Shown here piece by piece: positions 17,074 through 26,175 of a stretch of DNA of 64,000 nt. Under the pieces are notes generated by a model that was given only the letters and a program-made list of their open reading frames with translations, ran no database searches and was not told the origin of the DNA. A program made the position numbers and the translations under genes. The stretch's first letter is position 1; each line of letters begins with the position of its first letter. The stretch spans positions 496,001 through 560,000 of the forward strand of contig VWVY01000002.1 in the NCBI GenBank assembly GCA_009846685.1, read 5' to 3'. The stretch is from Rhizobiales bacterium SYSU XM002. Lineage in GTDB: Bacteria > Pseudomonadota > Alphaproteobacteria > Rhizobiales > Beijerinckiaceae.

Positions 17074-18286
17074 GATCGCCGCCTCCCTCCTTTCCGCAAA
17101 GGCTGTCCGCGAGCGAACGGCACGATTTTTCGCGCTCGGCGAGGCTGGGCGGCTCAACTATTTCACTCTTGATCTTGCCGCGATGCCCGCGCTCGCCAGG
17201 CGGGTCGCCGCGGTGACGCGCGCAGCCTATCCCACGCTCGATGTTCCCTTCCACGCCCGCTGGCGACATTTCGTCCATGCCGGCACGGATCGCTGGGCCG
17301 CGCTCGCGGCGAAGACCAACTGGCGCTCGCAGGCAGACCGCGCGCGTGCGGCATTCGATCTGGCGATCACCTCCGTGCTGCTCGACGCCGGGGCGGGACC
17401 GACATGGCGCTATCGCGATCCGGCGACGGACGAGGCGGTTGGCCGCTCAGAGGGGCTCGCGCTAGCAAGTTTCGACATGTTCGCCGCCGGAGCCTTTTCT
17501 ACTATCCCGAAAGATCCACTGCGCGTGGATGCCGGAAGGCTGATGAACCTTTCTGTCAGCGATCTTGCTCGAGGGTTTCAGGTCTCGCCGGAAAATCCGC
17601 TGGAAGGGCTTGAGGGGAGAGTGGTGCTCCTCAACGCGCTCGGGCGTGCGCTGATCGCCGATGAGACCTTGAATGACGGAAACGGAAGTGCTCGGCCCGG
17701 CGCGCTGTTCGATCTCCTGACAGCGGGGGGAACCGAGGTCCAGGCGCCGGCGATCCTCGGCGCTGTGTTGCGCCACCTTGGAAGCATCTGGCCCTCGCGT
17801 CTCTCGCTGGGGGGCGTTCCGCTCGGCGATTGCTGGCGCCATCCCCTGCTGGACGATGGAACGCCCGGAAGCGACCTCGTACCGTTCCACAAGCTCTCGC
17901 AATGGCTCTCCTATTCGCTGATCGAGCCGGTGCAGGCAGCCGGCGTGGCGGTAACCGATATCGATGGCCTTACGGGCCTTGCCGAATATCGGAACGGCGG
18001 GCTGTTTCTCGATGGCGGCGTCATCGTGCCGAAGGATCCCGCGACCCTGATCAGGGCCCACGAGCCGGGTTCGGAGGTCGTCGTCGAGTGGCGTGCGCTG
18101 ACGGTGCAGCTTCTTGACCGGATCGCTCCGCTTGTCCGCGCCGAACTCGAGGTGAAGGAAGTGGAGTTCCCCCTCGCGAAGGTTCTCGAAGGCGGCACCT
18201 GGGCAACGGGGCGCGTACTAGCCCGCGAACGGCGTGCCGATGGTGGACCGCCGCTGCGGATCGTTAGCGATGGAACGGTTTTCTAG
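17054..18286 (+). CDS. urc4: URC4 / DUF1688 protein (uracil catabolism)
   Basis: The 410-residue DUF1688 protein is the URC4 partner in the uracil catabolic pathway. Characteristic segments are [25 protein letters not shown] at the N terminus, [32 protein letters not shown] in the middle, and [17 protein letters not shown] and [19 protein letters not shown] near the C terminus. Its exact reaction in the breakdown to urea and a C3 acid is not settled. The start is a GTG at 17054 inside the urc1 end, preceded by a GGTGG-rich ribosome-binding region; this overlap points to coupled translation. Confidence 0.86.
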   Translation: MTSRSSEIAASLLSAKAVRERTARFFALGEAGRLNYFTLDLAAMPALARRVAAVTRAAYPTLDVPFHARWRHFVHAGTDRWAALAAKTNWRSQADRARAAFDLAITSVLLDAGAGPTWRYRDPATDEAVGRSEGLALASFDMFAAGAFSTIPKDPLRVDAGRLMNLSVSDLARGFQVSPENPLEGLEGRVVLLNALGRALIADETLNDGNGSARPGALFDLLTAGGTEVQAPAILGAVLRHLGSIWPSRLSLGGVPLGDCWRHPLLDDGTPGSDLVPFHKLSQWLSYSLIEPVQAAGVAVTDIDGLTGLAEYRNGGLFLDGGVIVPKDPATLIRAHEPGSEVVVEWRALTVQLLDRIAPLVRAELEVKEVEFPLAKVLEGGTWATGRVLARERRADGGPPLRIVSDGTVF

Positions 18287-18297
18287 AGAGGCAGGCC

Positions 18298-18927
18298 ATG
18301 AAGGGCGTCACGGTCGTTTCCCACCCGCTGGTGCAGCACAAGCTGACCCTGATGCGCGACAGGACGCGCTCGACCTCCGGTTTCCGCCGCCTCGTGCGCG
18401 AGATCGCGATGCTGCTCGCCTACGAGGTGACGCGTGAACTGCCCATGACCACCGAGCGTATCGAAACGCCGATGGAGGCGCTGGATTCGCCGGTGATTGA
18501 AGGCAAGAAACTTGTCCTCGCGCCGATCCTCCGCGCGGGCCTCGCGCTCGCCGACGGGATGCTTGAACTCATCCCCTCCGCGCGTGTCGCCCATGTCGGG
18601 CTTTACCGGGATCATGAATCGCTTGAGGCGATCGAGTATTTCTTCAAGGCGCCGCATGATCTCGCCGACAGGCTCGTCATCGTCACGGATCCGATGCTGG
18701 CGACTGGCAACTCCGCGACGGCGGCCATCGATCGGCTCAAGGCGCGTGGCGCGCACGATATCCGCTTTGTCTGCCTGCTTGCCGCGCCGGAGGGCATTGC
18801 CCGGATGCAGGCCGAGCACCCCGACGTTCCGATCTGGACCGCGGCGATCGATCGCGAACTGAACGACAAGGGCTATATCATGCCTGGTCTCGGCGATGCC
18901 GGAGACCGGATCTACGGCACGCATTGA
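18298..18927 (+). CDS. upp: Uracil phosphoribosyltransferase
   Basis: The enzyme converts uracil and PRPP to UMP. The 209-residue product has the full Upp pattern: [17 protein letters not shown], the dimer region, [34 protein letters not shown], the PRPP-binding loop [20 protein letters not shown], and the uracil-binding C terminus [23 protein letters not shown]. It lies 11 bases after urc4 behind GAGAGGCAGG. In the URC pathway UMP formation is the committing step (FUR1 in yeast), so this copy is probably catabolic as well as salvage. Confidence 0.96.
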   Translation: MKGVTVVSHPLVQHKLTLMRDRTRSTSGFRRLVREIAMLLAYEVTRELPMTTERIETPMEALDSPVIEGKKLVLAPILRAGLALADGMLELIPSARVAHVGLYRDHESLEAIEYFFKAPHDLADRLVIVTDPMLATGNSATAAIDRLKARGAHDIRFVCLLAAPEGIARMQAEHPDVPIWTAAIDRELNDKGYIMPGLGDAGDRIYGTH

Positions 18928-19195
18928 TTGCGCGCCGACGGCCCTCCTGATTCGCACCCGTAACGATTGTGGCCTGACCATCAACGGACAGCGCATGCAA
19001 CCGGGAGGGGAAAACCACCGATTGAGCTAGGAATGAGAGTATTTTCAATAGGTAAACCCGGTTATCTGCACCCGGTTATCATTTTGTTAATATAACAATG
19101 CACTCCTATTCCATACGAAGAAATTCGTTCGCGCGAGCAAAGGCTTCTGCGACAAAAAATGCGAGAACGGCTTGGTTTCGTGGCAAAGGGCCGGC
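18928..19195 (+). promoter_or_regulatory. Repeat-bearing region before the GGDEF-EAL gene
   Basis: The 268-base gap turns AT-rich after 19020. It holds two exact copies of ACCCGGTTATC (19056-19066 and 19070-19080, 14-base period), followed by the dyad TTGTTA-ATA-TAACAA (19084-19098). These look like activator or repressor sites for the downstream gene. No -35/-10 pair is convincing. I saw no coding sequence here. Confidence 0.5.
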
Positions 19196-21154
19196 ATGTC
19201 TGTGAGCGATACTCGAAACACGTCCAATAACGCGGCCTCGATCCGCAACGAACTGATTGAAGCGCTTTACGCGACGCCGAAACCGATTTTTATCGGCGCC
19301 GCGATGGTGACAGCGGTTATCGCCGGCGGGGCTGTTCTCGGCGGGCACGATCTGTTTCTCTACGGGCTGGCGCTGATGATGGCGTCCGTGGGGGTGTTCC
19401 GTTACATCTCCCATGTTGGTTACGCACAGTTTCGGACCTCTTCCCGACCCGTTGCGACGGCACGCTACTTCGAGCGACTGGCCATGCTCGGTGCCTGGAT
19501 GACCGCTGCGGTCATCACCGCTTTCGGGACCTATACGCTGGTCCGTTATCTCGATAGTCCCATTTCTGTCCTCGGGATTGCGCAGACGATTGGCTACCTC
19601 GCCGGTCTTTCTGGCCGCAATGCCTCGCGCCCGCTTGTGACGAAGGTGCAGGTGCTGGTGGCGGCGGTGCCGTTCACGGTTGCGCTCCTGTGGACAATGG
19701 AGCCGGTCTATATCCTGATTGCGCTGACAGTGATCCTCTCGACACTGCTGACGTTCTCGAGCGCCAAAGTCCTTTACGAGGTTTTTGTCTCACGCCACAT
19801 CACCATGCGGACGCTCGAGCGCATGGCCAATCTCGATACGCTCACCAACCTGCTCAACCGGCGTGGATTGCTGCGTTGGCTCGATGAAGTCACCGCAGGC
19901 AAGGGGACCTATTCGCTGCTCTCGATCGACATCGACAATTTCAAGACGATCAACGATACCTTCGGTCACGATGTGGGTGACGACCTGCTCGTTGCGCTCA
20001 GCGAGAGCATCGAGGGGTTGCTCAAGCCCGGTGATGCTGCTGCGCGCATGAGCGGGGATGAATTCATGATCGCGACGCGGCGTTCACCGCGCGAGGCCGT
20101 CGAACTGGCGATGCGGCTGATCGCCCATATCCAGTCGCAGCGTTATGTGGCCAGCCGCAACCTCACGACGACTGTCAGTGTTGGCATTGCCGATGCCGAG
20201 GGCGGGATGCCCGTGGAGGAGGTTCTCAAGCGCGTGGACCTCGCGCTCTACAAGGCGAAGGCCGATGGTCGGAACCGCTATACTACTTATTCGAGCGAAC
20301 TCAGCGCGGAGCACGACGACCGTCTGGCGTTCGAAGCGGAAATGCGGGATGGCATCCGGCGCGGCGAGTTCTTCCTTGTCTACCAGCCGATCTACAATCC
20401 GCGTTCCGGCACCGCGACGCATGTCGAGGCCCTTCTGCGCTGGAAACATCCAACACGCGGCATGATCAGCCCCGGCATCTTTATTCCGATCGCCGAGCAG
20501 ACCGGTCTCATCAAGGTGCTCGGTGCCTGGGCCATCGAGACAGCAGCACGCATGGCGAACAACTTGCCGGGCGGTGCCCGGGTCAGCGTCAATGTCTCGC
20601 CCCACCAGTTCGAACCCGATCACGATTTGGTCGGCATCGTCGATGCTGTCTTGCGCCGCACCTGTCTTCCCGCGCATCGCCTGATCCTGGAAATCACGGA
20701 ATCGGCTTTGATCAACGAGGGTACTGTGGTCGCCAATACGCTCCGCCGTCTGCGCGAGATGGGCGTCGGCATCGCGCTCGATGATTTCGGGACCGGGTAT
20801 TCGTCGCTCAGCTATCTCACTTGGCTGCCGATCGACATCCTCAAGATCGACAAGTCGTTCTGTCGCGAGATTGAAAACTCGCAGCGTGCGGAAGCGCTGA
20901 TGGGCGCCATCACCCAGCTGGCGCATGATCTCGACCTCATCATCATCGTCGAAGGAATCGAGACCGAGGCCCAACTTGCCGCCGTTCGCAAATTCCCGAT
21001 CCACGGCATTCAGGGCTATGTCTTCGCCAAACCGATGCCGGAAGATGAGCTTCGCGCCATCATCGAGGATCGTGTTCCCGGTACCCGCGCCGCCGCAGTC
21101 GGCAAGGACGCCCACGGCAAGACGTCCGGTCAGACCAACTCAAACGTGGCCTGA
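19196..21154 (+). CDS. Membrane GGDEF-EAL cyclic-di-GMP protein
   Basis: The 652-residue protein has an N-terminal membrane domain (about five helices between residues 30 and 195) and then GGDEF and EAL domains. The GGDEF site reads SGDEF at 286-290, and the upstream inhibitory RxxD is KPGD, so allosteric product inhibition is probably lost. The EAL domain looks complete: EALLRW from 411, NVSPHQF, EITESA, DDFGTGYSSLSYL, DILKIDKSF and VEGIE. The net activity is likely phosphodiesterase, with the cyclase uncertain. I chose the ATG at 19196 because AAAGGG lies about 8 bases upstream; the GTG at 19172 is unlikely. Confidence 0.9.
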   Translation: MSVSDTRNTSNNAASIRNELIEALYATPKPIFIGAAMVTAVIAGGAVLGGHDLFLYGLALMMASVGVFRYISHVGYAQFRTSSRPVATARYFERLAMLGAWMTAAVITAFGTYTLVRYLDSPISVLGIAQTIGYLAGLSGRNASRPLVTKVQVLVAAVPFTVALLWTMEPVYILIALTVILSTLLTFSSAKVLYEVFVSRHITMRTLERMANLDTLTNLLNRRGLLRWLDEVTAGKGTYSLLSIDIDNFKTINDTFGHDVGDDLLVALSESIEGLLKPGDAAARMSGDEFMIATRRSPREAVELAMRLIAHIQSQRYVASRNLTTTVSVGIADAEGGMPVEEVLKRVDLALYKAKADGRNRYTTYSSELSAEHDDRLAFEAEMRDGIRRGEFFLVYQPIYNPRSGTATHVEALLRWKHPTRGMISPGIFIPIAEQTGLIKVLGAWAIETAARMANNLPGGARVSVNVSPHQFEPDHDLVGIVDAVLRRTCLPAHRLILEITESALINEGTVVANTLRRLREMGVGIALDDFGTGYSSLSYLTWLPIDILKIDKSFCREIENSQRAEALMGAITQLAHDLDLIIIVEGIETEAQLAAVRKFPIHGIQGYVFAKPMPEDELRAIIEDRVPGTRAAAVGKDAHGKTSGQTNSNVA

Positions 21155-21198
21155 CATCCTTGTATCCTGGAATCTGGAAAGAACACGGGGCGCAAGGA

Positions 21199-22215
21199 AT
21201 GCACAGGCCCAACTACCCGAGCGGCAAGGATCTTCTGAGCGCCGATGCCGTCTCCCGGCACGACCTTGAAGATGTTTTTGCGCGGGCAGACCGGTTCTGG
21301 GCCGAGGAAAACGCGGAGGATGCCGATGCCGCGCCGTTGATCCGCCGCCGCCCGAAGGTAGTTGCGAATTACTTTGAGCAGCGCTCGACGCGGACGAGGC
21401 TCGGTTTCCAGTCTGCCGCGGTCCGGCTTGGGCATCAGGCGATCGACGCACACGATACCGATCGCAGCCGGATGGGCACAACGACCGGCGAGTCGCTTGA
21501 GGATCATATCCGCACGATCGAGGCTTACAGCGATCTCATTGTTGTCCGGACGCACGTCGAGGAATTGCCGTACCGCATTTCGCGGTTGAGCTACCTGCCG
21601 ATCATCAATGCCGGCAATGGCGCGGACGAGCACCCGACGCAGGCTTTCGTCGATATCTATGCCATTCGCGTGTTGCGCGGGCCGGTCAGCGGTCTTTCGA
21701 TTGCGCTGTCCTGCGACACCCGAGCCCGTTTTGCGCTCTCCTTCGTCAAGTTGCTCCGCCTCACGCCGCCGAAGCGCTTCACCCTTTGCTGCCTGCCGAA
21801 TGTAAGCATCAATCCGCCGATGCGCGAGGCGATGCAGCGGCTCGCGACTCTCGGTACGCAAATCTCGATCGTCCACGACGTCCGCCAGACGCTCGATCAT
21901 GATGTCCTCTCTATCCAGATGCAGGATATGAGCCGGTTCGCCCACGCCTCGCTCGGCAGTGAGGCGGTCGACAAGGAACGTGAGACCGAACCGTTCACGA
22001 TTACCGCGCAGAAGGTGCTGGACGCAAAATCCGATATCCTGATCCTCAATCCGCTGCCGCGATTCACAGAGCTCGACGTCTCCTGCGATACCCTGCCGAA
22101 TGCCGGTTATTTCCAGCAGGTCAAGCTTTCGACGCCGATCCGGATGGCGATCCTCGACCGGATGCTCTCGGGCGTCCCGTGGACCGGCCAGATCGAGACT
22201 TTGCCCGGTTTGTGA
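21199..22215 (+). CDS. Divergent aspartate/ornithine carbamoyltransferase paralogue
   Basis: The 338-residue protein has the carbamoyl-phosphate half intact: STRTR at 63-67, HPTQ at 145-148 and PLPR at 285-288. The parts that bind the amino-acid substrate in PyrB are changed. The 80s loop lysine region is GTTTGES (93-99), HPLP is NPLP (284-287), the TRVQ motif is IQMQ (239-242), and PHA is PNA. It is therefore unlikely to be the housekeeping aspartate transcarbamoylase and may carbamoylate another amine. No pyrC lies beside it. HutD follows. The start at 21199 was chosen by homology; the ribosome-binding site is poor. Confidence 0.75.
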   Translation: MHRPNYPSGKDLLSADAVSRHDLEDVFARADRFWAEENAEDADAAPLIRRRPKVVANYFEQRSTRTRLGFQSAAVRLGHQAIDAHDTDRSRMGTTTGESLEDHIRTIEAYSDLIVVRTHVEELPYRISRLSYLPIINAGNGADEHPTQAFVDIYAIRVLRGPVSGLSIALSCDTRARFALSFVKLLRLTPPKRFTLCCLPNVSINPPMREAMQRLATLGTQISIVHDVRQTLDHDVLSIQMQDMSRFAHASLGSEAVDKERETEPFTITAQKVLDAKSDILILNPLPRFTELDVSCDTLPNAGYFQQVKLSTPIRMAILDRMLSGVPWTGQIETLPGL

Positions 22216-22283
22216 GCCGGCGTCGGCGCGGGATGAACGTATACCGGCCTTGATCGGGCCATCGGGACCTGCGTCGATTGGAC

Positions 22284-22859
22284 ATGAAAATTACACCGCT
22301 CCCCGCGTCGGCTTTCCAACGCAGGCCCTGGAAAAACGGCCTTGGCGAAACCGTCATCATCGCTGCCGGCACGCAAGGCGAGAGCTGGCAGGGCGTGCAA
22401 TGGTCGCTCAGCCGGACGGTGATCGAAACCGCAGGGCCATTCTCGGATTTTTCCGGCTACGAACGCTGGCAGGTCGTGATCGAGGGGGAGGGGTTGGTGC
22501 TGGAGACCCCGTTGGGCGAGATCAACCTGCGCCAACCCTACCACCCCGTCCGCTATGACGGAGCCTTGCCGGTTCGTGCGCGGCTGGAGGGAGGCAAGGT
22601 CGGCGTTGTCAACCTCATCGCGCGAACCGCTCCGTTTTCGGCCTCGATGAGCATTCTGGCTGCCGGCAGTTTCGTTATGTCGCCGCCCGGCATCCACGTG
22701 CTGTATGCGCCGGCGGAAGACGCTTCTCCGGTGTTGGCGGGCGAGCGTTTTCCGCTCCGAGCCGGAGACGGCCTGCGCATCGATTCCGAAGCACCTTTCG
22801 GCATCTCGCACGGCGGTCCACCACTCATTTTGGCCTCCGTCAGCGAACGCGGGAAATAG
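22284..22859 (+). CDS. hutD: HutD/Ves family protein
   Basis: The 191-residue bicupin protein begins with the family hallmark RRPWKNGLGETVIIAA, then SLSRTVIETAGPFSDFSGYERWQVVIEG and the C-terminal FGISHGGPPLILASV. HutD proteins often accompany histidine-utilisation genes and bind small ligands such as formylglutamate-like acids, possibly tuning flux rather than catalysing. No other hut gene is in this window. The start is the ATG at 22284; a TTG two codons earlier is possible. The carbamoyltransferase lies 68 bases upstream on the same strand. Confidence 0.82.
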   Translation: MKITPLPASAFQRRPWKNGLGETVIIAAGTQGESWQGVQWSLSRTVIETAGPFSDFSGYERWQVVIEGEGLVLETPLGEINLRQPYHPVRYDGALPVRARLEGGKVGVVNLIARTAPFSASMSILAAGSFVMSPPGIHVLYAPAEDASPVLAGERFPLRAGDGLRIDSEAPFGISHGGPPLILASVSERGK

Positions 22860-22931
22860 AGAGCTTGAAAGCCCACGCCGGCTTGCGCAGATTGACCTCA
22901 ACTTTTTGCTGAATTTCAGGATCCTTTCCCC

Positions 22932-24047
22932 ATGAGCAAGCTTTTCGAGCCCATTTCCCTCGGCCCGCTCGCGCTGCCGAACCGTATTGTCATCGCGCCG
23001 ATGTGCCAGTATTCCGCCGAAGAGGGCAGCGCGACTGATTGGCACCTTATTCACCTTGGCTCACTTGCACTGTCGGGCGCTGGTCTCCTCATTATTGAGG
23101 CGACGGCGGTCACCGAGGACGGTCGGATCACCCCGACCGATCTCGGCCTTTATTCCGATGCGAACGAGTCCGCGCTCGGCCGTGTGCTCAAGGCGGTGCG
23201 GAAATACTCGTCGATCCCCGTCGCGATGCAGATCAGTCACGCTGGGCGCAAGGCATCGAGCCAGGCCCCGTGGGACGGCGGCAAGCAGATTACGCCGGAG
23301 GCGCCGGGCGGCTGGCAAGCCTGGGGACCCTCGGCGTTGCCGCACGCGCTCGGTGAAATCCCGCCCGCTGAATTGTCGCTCGCTGAAATGGCCCGCATCC
23401 GCGATGGCTTCGCCGAAACGGCGCGTCGCGCGGCCCGGATCGGCCTCGACGGGCTCGAACTGCATGGCGCACACGGCTATCTGCTGCATAGTTTCCTCTC
23501 GCCGCTTTCCAACAACCGCACCGACGCCTATGGCGGCTCGCGCGAGAACCGGATGCGCTTTCCGCTTGAGTGCTTCGAGGTGGTCCGTGCAGCGTTTCCG
23601 GCCGACAAACCGGTCTGGATGAGGATTTCTGCGGTCGATTGGGTTGAAGGCGGGCTGGCGATCGAGGATTCCATCGCTCTCTCGATGGAACTGGAGGCGC
23701 GCGGTGCGGCAGCGATCCACGTTTCCGCCGGCGGAGTCTCCTACAAGCAGAGCATTCCCCTTGGGCCGGGCTATCAGGTCCCGCTCGCGACAGCGATCCG
23801 CAAGGCGGTCGGTATTCCGGTGATGGCGGTCGGTCTCATCACCGAAGCGGAACAGGCGGAGGCCATCGTGCGGGACGGGGAGGCGGACATGGTCGCGCTT
23901 GGACGGGCCATCCTCTACGATCCGCACTGGCCCTGGCGCGCGGCTGCGAAGCTCGGCGCGCAGGTGGATGCGCCGAAGCAATACTGGCGCTCGCCACCGC
24001 GTGAGGTGAAGGACCTCTTCAGGGGGGCTTCTTTCGGCCAGCGCTGA
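22932..24047 (+). CDS. Old yellow enzyme (YqjM/NamA type oxidoreductase)
   Basis: The 371-residue flavoenzyme is an NADPH-dependent ene-reductase of the YqjM class. Its class-defining Cys25 and Tyr27 appear in IAPMCQYSAEEG, followed by WHLIHLGSLALSGAGLLIIEATAV, the QISHAGRKAS strand, the LHGAHGYLLHSFLSPLSNNRTDAYGGSRENR substrate and FMN region (cut here into parts: LHGAHGYLLHSF, then SNNRTDAYGGS), and the phosphate-binding MVALGRAIL. It reduces activated C=C bonds such as those in enones. The TetR gene lies 126 bases downstream on the same strand. Confidence 0.92.
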   Translation: MSKLFEPISLGPLALPNRIVIAPMCQYSAEEGSATDWHLIHLGSLALSGAGLLIIEATAVTEDGRITPTDLGLYSDANESALGRVLKAVRKYSSIPVAMQISHAGRKASSQAPWDGGKQITPEAPGGWQAWGPSALPHALGEIPPAELSLAEMARIRDGFAETARRAARIGLDGLELHGAHGYLLHSFLSPLSNNRTDAYGGSRENRMRFPLECFEVVRAAFPADKPVWMRISAVDWVEGGLAIEDSIALSMELEARGAAAIHVSAGGVSYKQSIPLGPGYQVPLATAIRKAVGIPVMAVGLITEAEQAEAIVRDGEADMVALGRAILYDPHWPWRAAAKLGAQVDAPKQYWRSPPREVKDLFRGASFGQR

Positions 24048-24097
24048 CGACATGCTGCCTCTTACGCGAGCAGCTTGCCATGTTGCAGTGCATTTAC

Positions 24098-24119
24098 AAA
24101 CATACTTGACGGTTTGTTT
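24098..24119. promoter_or_regulatory. Probable TetR operator
   Basis: The interrupted palindrome AAACA-N-AC-N6-GT-N-TGTTT lies about 55-75 bases upstream of the tetR start and overlaps the -35-like TTGACG (24107-24112). The arrangement is typical of an autoregulated TetR family gene. The repeat is seen; the pairing with this regulator is inference. Confidence 0.5.
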
Positions 24120-24173
24120 TTGGTTTGCAACCTTTGTCGCATCGGGCAAGGGCAGGGCGTGCGAGGGACTAGC

Positions 24174-24806
24174 GTGGCGGTCAGGGCAAGGCGATCCCAG
24201 CAGGAAAGGACGGCGGAGACGCGAACGCGCCTGCTCGACGCCGCCGTGACGTTGCTGCACGACAAGGGCCTCGCGCATACCTCGACCAATGACATCGCCG
24301 AGGCGGCGGGCGTCTCGCGTGGCGCGCTGACGCATCACTTCGAGAGCCGGGAAGACCTGATCACCTGCGCCATCGAGCACATGCTTGCGGGCGTGACGGT
24401 GGAGTTGGAAGCTTTCACGCATCAGTTTGCAGCCGGAGAGTCCTCGTCTGATGAGTTGATCGATTTTCTCTGGCGGCTGATGTCGAACCGCCTGTTCTAC
24501 GTGACGCTCGAATTCCTGCCGGAAGCGCGGCACAACACCATGTTCCGCGAGCGGTTGGTGCCGGTCGTTAGCGACTGGCACTCGGCGCTCGACGTGATCT
24601 GGAGTGAGCTCGCCCAGCGTTACGGGGTGCCGCCCGAGGAAGCGCGCTCGCTGATGAACGCCACCATGTGCGTTGTTCGCGGCATGATCGCGCAGACCAT
24701 CCTGCGTGACGATCCGCCCTATTACGCCCGGCTCCTTGAATTCTGGAAAGCGAGCGTGCGCGCCCAGCTCGCACGCGTGCCGCTTCGGGTGGTGTCGGGG
24801 CGATGA
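24174..24806 (+). CDS. TetR family transcriptional regulator
   Basis: The 210-residue protein has an N-terminal TetR DNA-binding domain: ERTAETRTRLLDAAVTLLHDKGL, then the helix-turn-helix TSTNDIAEAAGVSRGALTHHFESREDLI. A ligand-binding helical C terminus follows. The GTG at 24174 with GAGGGA upstream is the likely start; a TTG at 24075 would translate the operator region. It precedes the amidohydrolase and HAAT importer genes, which it may control along with itself. Confidence 0.86.
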   Translation: MAVRARRSQQERTAETRTRLLDAAVTLLHDKGLAHTSTNDIAEAAGVSRGALTHHFESREDLITCAIEHMLAGVTVELEAFTHQFAAGESSSDELIDFLWRLMSNRLFYVTLEFLPEARHNTMFRERLVPVVSDWHSALDVIWSELAQRYGVPPEEARSLMNATMCVVRGMIAQTILRDDPPYYARLLEFWKASVRAQLARVPLRVVSGR

Positions 24807-24889
24807 ATCAACTTCTCAACCACCGGAATCATCTCGCGAGTTCGCGCCGCTAAGCGGCTGACCGCACAACGGAATCGGAAGAAAGAACG

Positions 24890-26125
24890 ATGGGCATGCT
24901 GCTGCTGACAAACGGACGGATTGTGGACGGAACAGCGGATGCGCCCTCCGCGCCGGTCAACGTCCTGATCGAGAACAATATCATCCGCGAGGTCGGTCCG
25001 AAGGTTGAGGCGGCCAAGGCGCGCCGGCTCGATCTTGGCGGGCGGGTCGTGATGCCGGGGCTGATCGATTGCCACGTGCATGTCATCGCTTCCAACCCCA
25101 ATCTCGGCCAGAACGCGATGCTGCCGGACTCGCTGGTGATGGCACGCGGCATGGGCATCATGAATGGGATGCTGATGCGCGGATTCACCACCGTCCGCGA
25201 TGTCGGCGGGGCCGATTATGGCGTCAAGCTGGCGGCAGAGGAGGGCTTGGTACCGATGCCGCGCATCGTCATGTCCGGCAAGGCGTTGAGCCAGACCGGC
25301 GGGCACTGCGATTTCCGCGGTCGGTTCGATGATCGTCCGACGGCGGAAACCGGTTTCCGGCTCGGTACGCTCGGCCGCATCTGTGATGGCATCGACGAGT
25401 GCCGCCGTGCTGCCCGCGAGGAGATCAAGGGCGGGGCCGACTTCATCAAGATCATGGCCAATGGCGGCGTCGCTTCGCCGACAGATCCAATCCACTTCCT
25501 CGGTTTCGCGCGTGACGAGATTATCGCGATCGTCGAGGAAGCGAAGAACGCCGGCACCTATGTTTCGGCGCATCTCTACACGGACGAGGCGATCCGTCGC
25601 GCGGTCGAATGCGGTGTTCACTCGCTTGAGCACTGCAACCTCATCGAGAACGAGACCGCAAAACTTGCCGCCAGGGCCGGTGCGGTCGCGGTCCCGACGC
25701 TGGTGACCTATGACAAGCTTGCCTCTGAAGGTGCGAGCCTAGGGTTCCCGGCGGATTCGGTCGCCAAGATCGACTCCGTGCGGCTTCGGGGTCTGCAATC
25801 GCTCGACATCATGAAGCAGGCTGGCCTGACGATGGCCTATGGTACCGATCTTCTCGGCGCGATGCACCGCCACCAGTCGCACGAGTTCATCCTCCGCCGC
25901 GAGGTGCTGAGCGCCCGCGAGGTGATCGCCAGTGCGACCCATATCGCCGCCGAACTCTGCCGCATGTCCGGCAAGATCGGCACGATCGCACCCGGCGCCT
26001 TCGCCGACCTGATCGCCGTCGACGGCGATCCGCTCAAGGACATTTCCCTGCTGACGGGGCAGGGGCGGCACATGCCGCTCATCCTGCGCTCCGGCCGCAT
26101 CGTGAAACGTAAGGGGCTGGGTTGA
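24890..26125 (+). CDS. Amidohydrolase superfamily metal-dependent hydrolase
   Basis: The 411-residue protein is a binuclear amidohydrolase of the imidazolonepropionase/Xaa-Pro or Xaa-Arg dipeptidase-like group. Ligands are visible in order: His62 and His64 in DCHVHV, bridging Lys187 in FIKIMANGG, His228 in SAHLYT, His248 in SLEHCN, and Asp320 in GTDLLG. The C-terminal IAPGAFADLIAVDGDPLKDISLL is the usual composite beta-sandwich return. Such enzymes hydrolyse amide bonds in N-acyl amino acids, dipeptides or cyclic amides. It is followed 50 bases later by an amino-acid-type importer, suggesting that the transported compound is its substrate. Confidence 0.86.
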   Translation: MGMLLLTNGRIVDGTADAPSAPVNVLIENNIIREVGPKVEAAKARRLDLGGRVVMPGLIDCHVHVIASNPNLGQNAMLPDSLVMARGMGIMNGMLMRGFTTVRDVGGADYGVKLAAEEGLVPMPRIVMSGKALSQTGGHCDFRGRFDDRPTAETGFRLGTLGRICDGIDECRRAAREEIKGGADFIKIMANGGVASPTDPIHFLGFARDEIIAIVEEAKNAGTYVSAHLYTDEAIRRAVECGVHSLEHCNLIENETAKLAARAGAVAVPTLVTYDKLASEGASLGFPADSVAKIDSVRLRGLQSLDIMKQAGLTMAYGTDLLGAMHRHQSHEFILRREVLSAREVIASATHIAAELCRMSGKIGTIAPGAFADLIAVDGDPLKDISLLTGQGRHMPLILRSGRIVKRKGLG

Positions 26126-26175
26126 GCCCGCCCCGCTTCGTGCCTTCGAATGCTAATTCCAAAGGGAGAACCAAC

